A DNA stretch of 64,000 nt, taken from positions 1 through 64,000 of the forward strand of contig JAYFRC010000047.1 in the NCBI GenBank assembly GCA_034926415.1, in the 5' to 3' direction. Of this stretch, positions 33,646 to 40,975 are shown piece by piece. The stretch is from JAYFRC01 sp034926415 (GTDB lineage Bacteria; Bacillota; Clostridia; Oscillospirales; Oscillospiraceae). Both the position numbers and the translations under genes were made by a program. Under the pieces are notes generated by a model. It did no database searches and had not been told where the DNA came from. It saw only the letters and a program-made list of their open reading frames with translations. Numbering within the stretch: position 1 is the stretch's first letter; each line of letters begins with the position of its first letter.

Positions 33646-34932
33646 TTAAGATTCTTTGCTGACCAACGTACCGGACAGGGTGCCGTTGTTTGTAAATGTC
33701 CCTTCGTCCCCGGCAAAGACATTGGTGTTGTTTATCAGGACTGCACCAGCGTTGTTGGTGAAGGAGCCATTATCCACGCGAAGGAAAAAGCCGTCTACAA
33801 TGACAAGCCCGTCGTTATTGAAAGAGCCGTCGATAACGACCGCCATCCCACCATGTGTATTGACGAGTCCGTATTTCAGAAAAACAGAGCCGGTGTTATT
33901 CAGCGTCCCGCCGTTGACCCTGAGCTGTCCGCCGATGGGCCCGTTATCGCTTTCGTCCTCCAGCGGCGACGCATCCAGATTGATTGCGCCGTTGTTCTGA
34001 AGCGTACCTCCGCTCTGGACGGTAAGCACGGAATAATTGATAAAATCCGTGCTGATCGAGTCGGCGCCCATGACGTTGATCGTACCGTTATTTGTGAGCG
34101 TCCCTTCAACGTAAAAGTCGTTTCCACGGCTGACCGTCACGGTGACGCCTGTCGGAATCGTCACCGCTCCCGTGATGACCACCGGGGTTCCGATGGAATT
34201 GATGGTAATCGATTTCACAGAGCTATCCGACAGCGCGCTTTTCAGCGCATCAAAAGAGGACACGGACACCGCTGTTGGTTCCTCCTCACCGACCAGTGCG
34301 ATAGCCTGAGTGTAAGTGTCCGATGTAAAGACATTCTCCGAGATTAGCTTTTTAGACAACCGCTGCATTCCAGTCTTCAGGTCGGCCTCCAACGCCGCCC
34401 AGGAAACAACGGCGACATCTGCGCGCAGGAAATCCGACGTGTCAACGCCCTCCGGCAGGATGCCTACCGCCTTGGCAAGTGTATCAGGCGCGTCCCATCT
34501 GAAGTCGCCTGCCGAATCATCGTAGCTAAGGGCACGTAGCATAAACGTCAGATACATGTCCGCGCTCGCGTCTCCGGTGCCAAATTCTGTCGCCGACACG
34601 CCTTTGGTTAGGCCCTGTTCATAGCCGTAACCGACATACTTGTCCGCCCACGATGGGACATCGGTAAACGGGTGCGACCAAGTCCCGCTCAGGGCTTCCG
34701 ATTCTTTACCCATCGCGCGGATCAGCATGACCAGAGCCTCCGTTCGCGTCGGAGCCCGATCCAGGGCAAAGTCCGTGTCGGACACTCCTTTGAACAACCC
34801 GAGTTGCTTTAGAGCCGTTGCCTTTGTCTCAGCCTCGCTTGAGTTTGCCGCATATGCAGGTATCAGCATCGCAAATACGAGGGTGAAAGCCAGCATAAGG
34901 GAAAGGATGCTTTTGACTGTTTTCCTCATCAT
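33646..34932 (-). CDS. SLH-domain surface protein with a repetitive beta-rich C-terminal region
   Basis: A 428-aa secreted protein held on the cell wall through SLH domains. Signal peptide about 1-28 (cut after AYA), SLH-type repeats from about 35 to 195 (LFKGVSDTDFALDRAPTRTEALVMLIRAMG, then FTDVPSWADKYVGYGYEQGLTKG), then from about 225 a beta-strand region rich in short repeats of the type GTLxNNGTINV, GGTLQNNGAINL, GTFTNNGTLSG, as in parallel beta-helix or adhesin-like proteins. It lies downstream of the kinase operon, separated by a terminator. Confidence 0.88.
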   Translation of the reverse strand: MMRKTVKSILSLMLAFTLVFAMLIPAYAANSSEAETKATALKQLGLFKGVSDTDFALDRAPTRTEALVMLIRAMGKESEALSGTWSHPFTDVPSWADKYVGYGYEQGLTKGVSATEFGTGDASADMYLTFMLRALSYDDSAGDFRWDAPDTLAKAVGILPEGVDTSDFLRADVAVVSWAALEADLKTGMQRLSKKLISENVFTSDTYTQAIALVGEEEPTAVSVSSFDALKSALSDSSVKSITINSIGTPVVITGAVTIPTGVTVTVSRGNDFYVEGTLTNNGTINVMGADSISTDFINYSVLTVQSGGTLQNNGAINLDASPLEDESDNGPIGGQLRVNGGTLNNTGSVFLKYGLVNTHGGMAVVIDGSFNNDGLVIVDGFFLRVDNGSFTNNAGAVLINNTNVFAGDEGTFTNNGTLSGTLVSKES

Positions 34933-34995
34933 TCGATCTCCTTTTCATAGAAAATTGTCAGCTCGTCATTGACACTACCATTTTACAAAACAGCA

Positions 34996-35029
34996 AATAA
35001 AAAAAGGTGGGCTGTCGGCCCACCTTTTT
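34996..35029 (-). terminator. Terminator of the kinase operon
   Basis: AAGGTGGGC / GCCCACCTT stem with a 5-nt loop followed by TTTTTTTATT on the minus strand. Confidence 0.92.
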
Positions 35030-35042
35030 AAATATTTTTTCT

Positions 35043-36425
35043 TTATTCCTTTGTCGCTTCATAAACCCTGTCGGCGTTTGCAAGCAGGATCGCAGCCTCG
35101 CCCTTGGTGATATCCTCCGGACGCCCCACGCCGGTGAGGATTCCGTTTTCTTCTGCAAAGGCAACCGCGACACGGACGCCGGGATAATAGCCGTTGTCGT
35201 CCTTCAGGCTCGAATAGTCCGAGACCTTGTCCACCCAATAGATCTTCACCGTCACATAAGCCATGACGTCCCGCGCCACATATTGTTCGTCGCCCATCCC
35301 CCAAGGCAGAAAGTTCTTGTCGCTCTCATGCGGAGCCCCTTCTTCAGGCAGCGCGTACACATAATCACTGTCATACCCATACACGTCGGTGAGAACGGTT
35401 TTCACAAACCCGATGTCCGCATAGCTTTCCGTATCGTTAAACAAGTCTGTATCATACTTATCTTTCATATATGAAACAGCGTCCGATAGCCGTTCTGCAT
35501 CAGTCATGACGGCGGGGATAGAGCCCTCAGCGAAAGGGTCAAAGGTCGCATACTGATACCATTTTGCCCCGCCAAAAATGCACAGGGCAATCACGGCAGC
35601 CGAGCAAAGAGCGATCAGCGTCTTGCGCTTTCTCTGTGCTTTTGGGTTTGCCGCGAGCAACGCCTTTTTAACCGCATCGGCGCTCGTGAAGCGTTCTTTT
35701 GGCGCAAAAGCTGTGCACCTTTTGATAATACGCGCTAAAGGTTTATATATACGGACGTTGACACTCTCACGCTCGCTACCCGTCAACATATAACGCAGCA
35801 GGATACCGAAGGAATAGATGTCGGCGCGTGAGTCGGTCTGTGAAAAACCGTACTGCTCAGGCGGCGCGTACTCTCTTGTGCCGAAAAACTGCGTATCGAC
35901 CTCCGCCGCGCTGTTATATACCCTGGCGATGTCGAAATCGATGAGCACGACCTGCCCGTCGTCTTTGATAATCACATTTTGAGGTTTTATGTCCCGATGG
36001 ATTACAGGGGGCTGCTGGCCGTGAAGATAGATGAGGATGTCGCAAAGCGCGGCTCCAATGCCGATGATTTCCTGATTCGTCAGGCGTTTCCCGGCTATGT
36101 ATCGATCTAGCGGCGTACCCTCGACATATTCACGGACGATGCAGACTATGGTGTCGTTTTGGAATTCATCCACAAATGCGGGCAGGCTCGCATGTTTCAA
36201 TGCTTTTAAGATGCTGCTCTCATGGACGAAGGAATAGAGGCTTTTGTCGTAGCACTTGGCCACGAAGAGCTTTTCGCCATCCTTTTGCCTGACCAGAAAG
36301 GTTTCTGTTCCATGGCTGGCCGCCAGACATTCCACCTGATCGTATTGCTCTAAAAATCCCGTGGGAAAATGCGATGCGTCAAAGGCATTTTCAATATTGC
36401 TGACGGCTGCTTTCAGATCGTTCAT
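35043..36425 (-). CDS. Membrane Ser/Thr protein kinase with an extracytoplasmic SLH-like C-terminal domain
   Basis: 460 aa. The kinase domain (about 28-262) has the ATP lysine Lys57 (FVAKCY), catalytic HRD (143-145) with Asn150, and the metal-binding Asp163, but the DFG motif reads DFD and the glycine-rich loop is poor. One membrane helix (about 269-286) follows, then an outer domain of about 170 residues that ends in GVRVAVAFAEENGILTG and DITKGEAAILLANA, an SLH-like repeat. The start has GGGGGAGG upstream. It overlaps the preceding HTH gene by 35 nt. The layout suggests sensing of the envelope or growth in it, with phosphorylation inside; the small HTH partners are plausible substrates (inference). 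Confidence 0.88.
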   Translation of the reverse strand: MNDLKAAVSNIENAFDASHFPTGFLEQYDQVECLAASHGTETFLVRQKDGEKLFVAKCYDKSLYSFVHESSILKALKHASLPAFVDEFQNDTIVCIVREYVEGTPLDRYIAGKRLTNQEIIGIGAALCDILIYLHGQQPPVIHRDIKPQNVIIKDDGQVVLIDFDIARVYNSAAEVDTQFFGTREYAPPEQYGFSQTDSRADIYSFGILLRYMLTGSERESVNVRIYKPLARIIKRCTAFAPKERFTSADAVKKALLAANPKAQRKRKTLIALCSAAVIALCIFGGAKWYQYATFDPFAEGSIPAVMTDAERLSDAVSYMKDKYDTDLFNDTESYADIGFVKTVLTDVYGYDSDYVYALPEEGAPHESDKNFLPWGMGDEQYVARDVMAYVTVKIYWVDKVSDYSSLKDDNGYYPGVRVAVAFAEENGILTGVGRPEDITKGEAAILLANADRVYEATKE

Positions 36426-36930
36426 TTTGCTTTCCTCCCCCGATTAATGGCAATTTCATCTCATGGAGAACATTTTGTGCTTCAACAATGGTAAAGCGGT
36501 TATGCAGGCAGTATATAATCGCGGCGTCTCGCTTTACCCTAGGATACAGGGCGCTCATTCCGGCATGTTTCAAAAGCTCCTGTGTCATATCAACATCGGA
36601 CTCAAAGCCGAAGGCCAACTGCAGGACCGTATCCCGCGAGGGTTTTTTTGTTCCTTTAAAAAGCTGATGGCCGAAGGAGCGTTCTATATTAGCCCGTTTT
36701 ATAACCCGTTCCGGCACCTCACCATTGCCTGCACATAATCCCGTTATGTATTCGCTGAAAGACGGCAAGCCCATTTCATACGCATTCTTTTCCATAAGCT
36801 CTTCGATATTTGACGTTTTGAAAAGCATACGGAATAATGCGCTTGTCCGGACTTGATTGATTTGTTCAATCAGGCTGCTCACCTCTTTCCTTGGTACGGG
36901 CTTTTCTGAGATCGACCGGTTTTTTAGCAT
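36391..36930 (-). CDS. XRE-like HTH protein of the kinase-linked family
   Basis: Up to 179 aa. The core (about residues 50-160) reads VPERVIKRANIERSFGHQLF, KGTKKPSRDTVLQLAFGF and SALYPRVKRDAAIIYCLHN, which matches a Clostridia HTH family often encoded next to Ser/Thr kinases. The true start is uncertain: the ATG at 36930 lies within the upstream gene, whereas AGAGGTG near 36890 sits right at that gene's stop and would suit a downstream non-ATG start or the ATG at 36828. It overlaps the kinase gene, so the two are translationally linked. Confidence 0.8.
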   Translation of the reverse strand: MLKNRSISEKPVPRKEVSSLIEQINQVRTSALFRMLFKTSNIEELMEKNAYEMGLPSFSEYITGLCAGNGEVPERVIKRANIERSFGHQLFKGTKKPSRDTVLQLAFGFESDVDMTQELLKHAGMSALYPRVKRDAAIIYCLHNRFTIVEAQNVLHEMKLPLIGGGKQNERSESSRQQY

Positions 36931-37060
36931 CCTTGGGTATCATCCAGGAATGTCCAAAACGCAGGATACCTTCGACGCGGCCATCCTCGCAGAATTTTTG
37001 TACTCTGCGTTCAGAAATCTTCCAAAGCAGAGCAGTATCTCTGACCGACATAAACTCCAT
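36866..37060 (-). CDS. Small excisionase/MerR-like HTH protein
   Basis: 64 aa: MSVRDTALLWKISERRVQKF then CEDGRVEGILRFGHSWMIPK, the winged-helix layout of excisionase-family HTH domains, with a basic tail. GGGGGG lies eight bases before the start, and a good promoter (37119-37147) lies upstream. First gene of the HTH-HTH-kinase operon. Despite the family name there is no integrase nearby, so it is more likely a plain regulator. Confidence 0.78.
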   Translation of the reverse strand: MEFMSVRDTALLWKISERRVQKFCEDGRVEGILRFGHSWMIPKDAKKPVDLRKARTKERGEQPD

Positions 37061-37118
37061 ATACTATGCCCCCCTGTAACGCCGCAATGAGTGCTCGTTG
37101 TTTCCAAAATGTATATGT

Positions 37119-37147
37119 ATTATATACGGTTATCCGAATATATTCAA
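37119..37147 (-). promoter_or_regulatory. Promoter of the HTH-HTH-kinase operon
   Basis: On the minus strand TTGAAT (37147-37142), 17 bp, TATAAT (37124-37119). Confidence 0.7.
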
Positions 37148-37538
37148 GAAGATAGACAATTGAGAATTTGGAGCATGGCCCTAAAACGCTTTTTCGTTGA
37201 TTGGAACGCAATATTTCAGGAAATGAATGAAACCATAATTGTACGGCGGACCGGACTGATACTCAGTTCGATCCGCCGTTTTACGTCGTCCACTCATACA
37301 GATAACCATTCTGGCCGATATGAACGCTCTTGGCTCAGCTGAGCCGACTACCAAGCCAGCAGATAATCGGCCTTGCCCTGTTCATACCTCTGGCAACCAG
37401 CCCACCTTTTTTCTCTGCCCTATTCAACTCCTCCCACGCCGAGCAAAAGGAGTTGATCGCCGCCATTTCAGAGAAGGAAACACGCTTTCGCAAATAAAGA
37501 GGATTTACAGCGGCGGCGTTATTTTCTTTATCTGCGGC

Positions 37539-38204
37539 TCATCCGCCAAGCGTGACATCCTGCTCCTGATACCATTCAAGTGCGCGGTAAAACTGCTCCG
37601 GCGCAAAATCGGGCCACATTTCATCCAGCACAAAAAAATCCGCATAGATCGATTGTACGGGTAGAAATCCGCTAAGCCTGCGTCGCCCGCCCCATCGAAT
37701 GATTAAATCCATTCTGGAGATTTCCGCGGACGCAATACCGGAGAGGAAATCTTTTCCGGCGTTCGCGCCTGTCTTGTTCAAGGATGCATTTAAGTCCCAG
37801 TTCCAACCATAGTTGACAAGAAAATTGATGTTTATAAGTCCCTTGCCAAAGGTTACACGTTTCGTATAGGGAAGGAGCTCTCGCGGGAAGAACGGCGACG
37901 CTGCGTTGCCAACGACCAGCAGGTTCGCGTCCTTGTCGGCCAGCCCATGGACGGCATCCACACATGCGCTCTTAAAGGCCTGGGTCTGCACAGATGGGCG
38001 CTTGGTGTTATCCACTGTAAACCCGTAAAAAGTCAGTTCAGGGATGCCAAGCTCCAGGCAGAGATAATACAGGTCAAAGCCCGGCTGCAAGCCGAATTGG
38101 TAGCCGTCCTGCTTTTCGTAGCCGTTCCCCAGCGCCCATCGGCGGTTGCCGTCCGGAATAATGCCGATATGCTTCGGCAAGCGTTTTAATCTCGTGTGTT
38201 CCAT
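37539..38204 (-). CDS. Divergent cis-prenyltransferase (UppS-like)
   Basis: A 221-aa homologue of undecaprenyl diphosphate synthase, the enzyme that makes the lipid carrier for cell wall precursors. Kept: HIGIIPDGNRRWA (the first motif with its metal-binding Asp), FTVDNTKRP and SGFLPVQSIYADFF. Changed: the usual R-T-(S/G)-G-E-x-R reads RWGGRRR, replacing the conserved Glu with Arg, and the late Glu of AELYF is Asp. So it may have a shifted substrate, or act as a prenyl-binding subunit. Start at 38204 with GGGAGAG upstream; the frame opens four codons earlier. It follows the DUF255 gene by 97 bp. Probably not the housekeeping UppS. Confidence 0.85.
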   Translation of the reverse strand: MEHTRLKRLPKHIGIIPDGNRRWALGNGYEKQDGYQFGLQPGFDLYYLCLELGIPELTFYGFTVDNTKRPSVQTQAFKSACVDAVHGLADKDANLLVVGNAASPFFPRELLPYTKRVTFGKGLININFLVNYGWNWDLNASLNKTGANAGKDFLSGIASAEISRMDLIIRWGGRRRLSGFLPVQSIYADFFVLDEMWPDFAPEQFYRALEWYQEQDVTLGG

Positions 38205-38301
38205 ACACTCTCCCAAGTAAGTACAGGTTAATGCGGCAGCATTTTATAGATAGCATGCCCATAAAATCCTGCATTATCTTCATAAAAGCAAAGTTTTCCT
38301 G

Positions 38302-40338
38302 TTACAGGAGGGCGCGCAGGCTGCCTATGTCATAAACCGGCTGCGCGCAGACGCCGTTATGACAAAGATAATACGCAGTGCCGCGAGACGGGATTGGATA
38401 GTCTTTGGTGAAGGGTACAGCGGTTTCCAGAATCTTTGCGTTTGCAAGCGTCTTGACAAGCACTGTCAGATTGGGACGATATTGCGCGGACAGAAACGTG
38501 AAAAGAACGGCGGGAACGTCGTTTTCCGACGTGACGCACAGCAGGTCTTCGGACGGATACAACGCCGATTTCTGCATCGCAAGTAGAGATGCGCCAAAAG
38601 CTGCGGGATAGTCCCCAGTCGCGCCTGCCAAAAAGCACAGCTGGGCGTCGCTTGCTTCCTGCCACTGGGGTTCGCCTGTCAGATTCATCAGCTGTCCGAG
38701 CACAATAGCAGCCATTGAATTGCCGGAGGGCATTGCTCCGTCATAGACTTCCTTGGGGCGGTCAATCAACGTTTCGCTGTCCGCGCTGTAGAAATAAAAG
38801 CCGCCGTTGGCTGAGTCGAAAAACATCTGCAGCATCTGTTTTGCGATTTGTGTGCACTCCTGCAGATATGCGGGATTAAAGGTGGTTTCATAAAGCGCGA
38901 GCAAAGCAAAGGCATAAAACGCATAGTCGTCCAGTTGTCCGTCGTGCGCTGCCTCTCCGTCTCGCCAGCGGACAAACAGACGCTTTTCGCGCATAAGGTT
39001 TGCGCAAATGAAAGCGTGCGCCTTTTCCGCAGCTTGCAGATAGCGCGGCTCGTGCAATGCGCCGCCGGCCTTCGCAAGCGCGGCAATCATAAGCGCGTTC
39101 CACGAGGTCAGGATTTTATCGTCCTTGTGGAGCCTCGCCCGTTCAACACGATATGCATATAGCTTACGGCAGGCATTCTCCATTGATAGCGGATCGTTCT
39201 CCCAGTTGGGGTTGCTCAGGAGATTTGGAATGTTTTTTCCTTCAAAGTTGCCTTGCGGCGTGATATCGAACCAGGCGCAAAAGGTTTTGGCATCATCCGC
39301 ACCCAGAATCCGCTCGATTTCCGCCGGTGTCCATGCGTAATATTTCCCCTCTTTCCCTTCGCTGTCGGCATCCTGGGCACAATAAAAGCCGCCGGCCGGG
39401 TGCGTCAGCTCTCGCAGTACATAGTCCAGCGTTTTGCGCGCAACACGCTCCCAAAGCGGCTTGCGGGTCAGTCGATATGCCTCCGTATACGCCATTGACA
39501 GCAAAGCATTGTCGTAGAGCATCTTTTCAAAGTGAGGAATAAGCCATTTTCGATCGGTCGAATAGCGGGAAAAGCCACCGCCGATATGATCGAAAATACC
39601 GCCGCGATACATTTGTGCGAGCGTTTTCTCCGCCATGCTGCGGCAGCTCTCGTCCTGCTCCAGTGCGGCGTGCCGCAGCAAAAGCAGCAGATTGTGAGGC
39701 GAGGGAAATTTTGGCGCGTCTCCGAACCCGCCGTAATCTGCGTCGAAGCGGTTTTGAAAATCGCGCACGGCGTTATCAATCAAATACCGGCCGGGTGCTG
39801 AAGAAGAGACGGTAGACGCAGAAAGTGCGCGCAGATGATTACTGATTTTCTCGCCTACGGCTTCAATTTCGTCGCGATTGTCCCTCCATTGCCGCGCGAT
39901 TTCCGGCAGCAGCTCCAGCAGTCCGGCCATACCGTATCGGCTGCTGCGCGGCAGATAGGTTGCGGCGAAAAAAGGCCTTTGGTCGTCAGTCATGATAATT
40001 GTCAAAGGCCATCCACCCGATCCCGTCATGGACTGGCAAGCCTTCATATATACCGCATCGATGTCCGGACGTTCCTCCCGATCGACCTTGATGCAGATAA
40101 AATCTCGATTCAGAATTGCTGCAACCGTTTGGTTTTCAAAGGATTCGTGCGCCATGACATGACACCAGTGACAAGTGCTGTATCCGATGCTCAGGAAAAT
40201 CGGCTTATCCTCTTTTTTTGCAGTCTCAAAGGCTTCGCTCCCCCATGAATACCAGTTAACCGGGTTATATGCATGCTGGAGCAGATACGGAGACTTCTCT
40301 TTAGCAAGCCTATTGGGTACTTGATCCGTCGTTGGCAT
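38302..40338 (-). CDS. Thioredoxin-domain protein of the DUF255/YyaL family
   Basis: 678 aa, cytoplasmic. The N-terminal 170 residues are a thioredoxin-like fold (NRLAKEKSPYLLQHAYNPVNW, then CHWCHVMAHESF with Cys56 and Cys59), followed by an (alpha/alpha)6-type body with GGIFDHIGGGFSRYSTDRKWLIPHFEKMLYDN. The family is widespread (human SPATA20) and its biochemical role is not settled. Length is typical. It is transcribed away from the Rrf2 gene. Confidence 0.92.
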   Translation of the reverse strand: MPTTDQVPNRLAKEKSPYLLQHAYNPVNWYSWGSEAFETAKKEDKPIFLSIGYSTCHWCHVMAHESFENQTVAAILNRDFICIKVDREERPDIDAVYMKACQSMTGSGGWPLTIIMTDDQRPFFAATYLPRSSRYGMAGLLELLPEIARQWRDNRDEIEAVGEKISNHLRALSASTVSSSAPGRYLIDNAVRDFQNRFDADYGGFGDAPKFPSPHNLLLLLRHAALEQDESCRSMAEKTLAQMYRGGIFDHIGGGFSRYSTDRKWLIPHFEKMLYDNALLSMAYTEAYRLTRKPLWERVARKTLDYVLRELTHPAGGFYCAQDADSEGKEGKYYAWTPAEIERILGADDAKTFCAWFDITPQGNFEGKNIPNLLSNPNWENDPLSMENACRKLYAYRVERARLHKDDKILTSWNALMIAALAKAGGALHEPRYLQAAEKAHAFICANLMREKRLFVRWRDGEAAHDGQLDDYAFYAFALLALYETTFNPAYLQECTQIAKQMLQMFFDSANGGFYFYSADSETLIDRPKEVYDGAMPSGNSMAAIVLGQLMNLTGEPQWQEASDAQLCFLAGATGDYPAAFGASLLAMQKSALYPSEDLLCVTSENDVPAVLFTFLSAQYRPNLTVLVKTLANAKILETAVPFTKDYPIPSRGTAYYLCHNGVCAQPVYDIGSLRALL

Positions 40339-40433
40339 AGAACTACCGCCTTTCGCTTGATAAGAATATTATACCCTTAAACCATTCCGGTATGGCTGCT
40401 TTTGTAAATTATGTATATTTTTCGATAAAATAC

Positions 40434-40451
40434 TTGACAAATATTGTCCAA
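40434..40451. promoter_or_regulatory. Candidate Rrf2 operator
   Basis: TTGACA-AATAT-TGTCCAA is an imperfect palindrome lying over the -35 box and spacer of the Rrf2 gene promoter, a position from which the regulator could repress its own operon. Confidence 0.4.
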
Positions 40452-40462
40452 TATAATATACT
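40434..40462 (+). promoter_or_regulatory. Promoter of the Rrf2 / ACAD-EtfA-rubredoxin / flavodiiron cluster
   Basis: TTGACA (40434-40439), 17-bp spacer, TATACT (40457-40462). AAGGAGG follows 9 bp later and leads to a TTG start. Confidence 0.75.
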
Positions 40463-40488
40463 CGGCAGTAAAAAGGAGGGCTGCTTCA

Positions 40489-40899
40489 TTGCTGATGACA
40501 AGGGAGACGGACTACGCGCTGCGGATTCTGCGAGCGCTGGCCGATGGAAACCGGCTGACCACAAAGGAACTGGCCCTTGGGGAGCAGATTCCACACCAAT
40601 TCGCCTATAAAATCCTGAAAAAACTACAAAACGGCGGGATCGTCCGCATCTTGCGCGGAGCAGACGGCGGCTGTGTCCTGGCAATCGGGCTGGAAAAACT
40701 GTCGCTACTTCGATTAATGCAGGTCATGGAAGATGATTCCTACGTCAGCTCCTGTATGAAAGCCGGCTATCAATGTTCCTGGTGCAAAGCCCATGGGAAC
40801 GTTGTATGCAGCGCCCATACTCACCTTTCCTCTATCCAGAAGAAGCTGGACGAGGAACTGGATTCGCACAGCCTGCGTGAAATTTTATTCGGAGGGTAG
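40489..40899 (+). CDS. Rrf2-family transcriptional regulator with a Cys cluster
   Basis: 136 aa. The Rrf2 winged helix is clear: TRETDYALRILRALADGNRL then LGEQIPHQFAYKILKKLQNGGIV and RGADGGCVLA. Counting from the ATG at 40495, four cysteines (87, 94, 97, 105) form a cluster where IscR, NsrR and RsrR hold an Fe-S centre, so it probably senses O2, NO or Fe-S status. AGGAGGG lies eight bases before the TTG at 40489, better than for the in-frame ATG two codons later. It precedes the fused dehydrogenase by 76 bp in the same direction and most likely controls it. Confidence 0.88.
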   Translation: MLMTRETDYALRILRALADGNRLTTKELALGEQIPHQFAYKILKKLQNGGIVRILRGADGGCVLAIGLEKLSLLRLMQVMEDDSYVSSCMKAGYQCSWCKAHGNVVCSAHTHLSSIQKKLDEELDSHSLREILFGG

Positions 40900-40975
40900 G
40901 CGAGGTGTTGTTTTTTATGCCGTTAAAGTGGATAAAAATTATCAAGTTTAGATAAAATTAAAAGGAGGAAACGAT

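Noticed and set aside
36866..37060. Excisionase of a mobile element
   Set aside because: The HTH type fits, but there is no integrase or relaxase nearby and it sits in an operon with a kinase.
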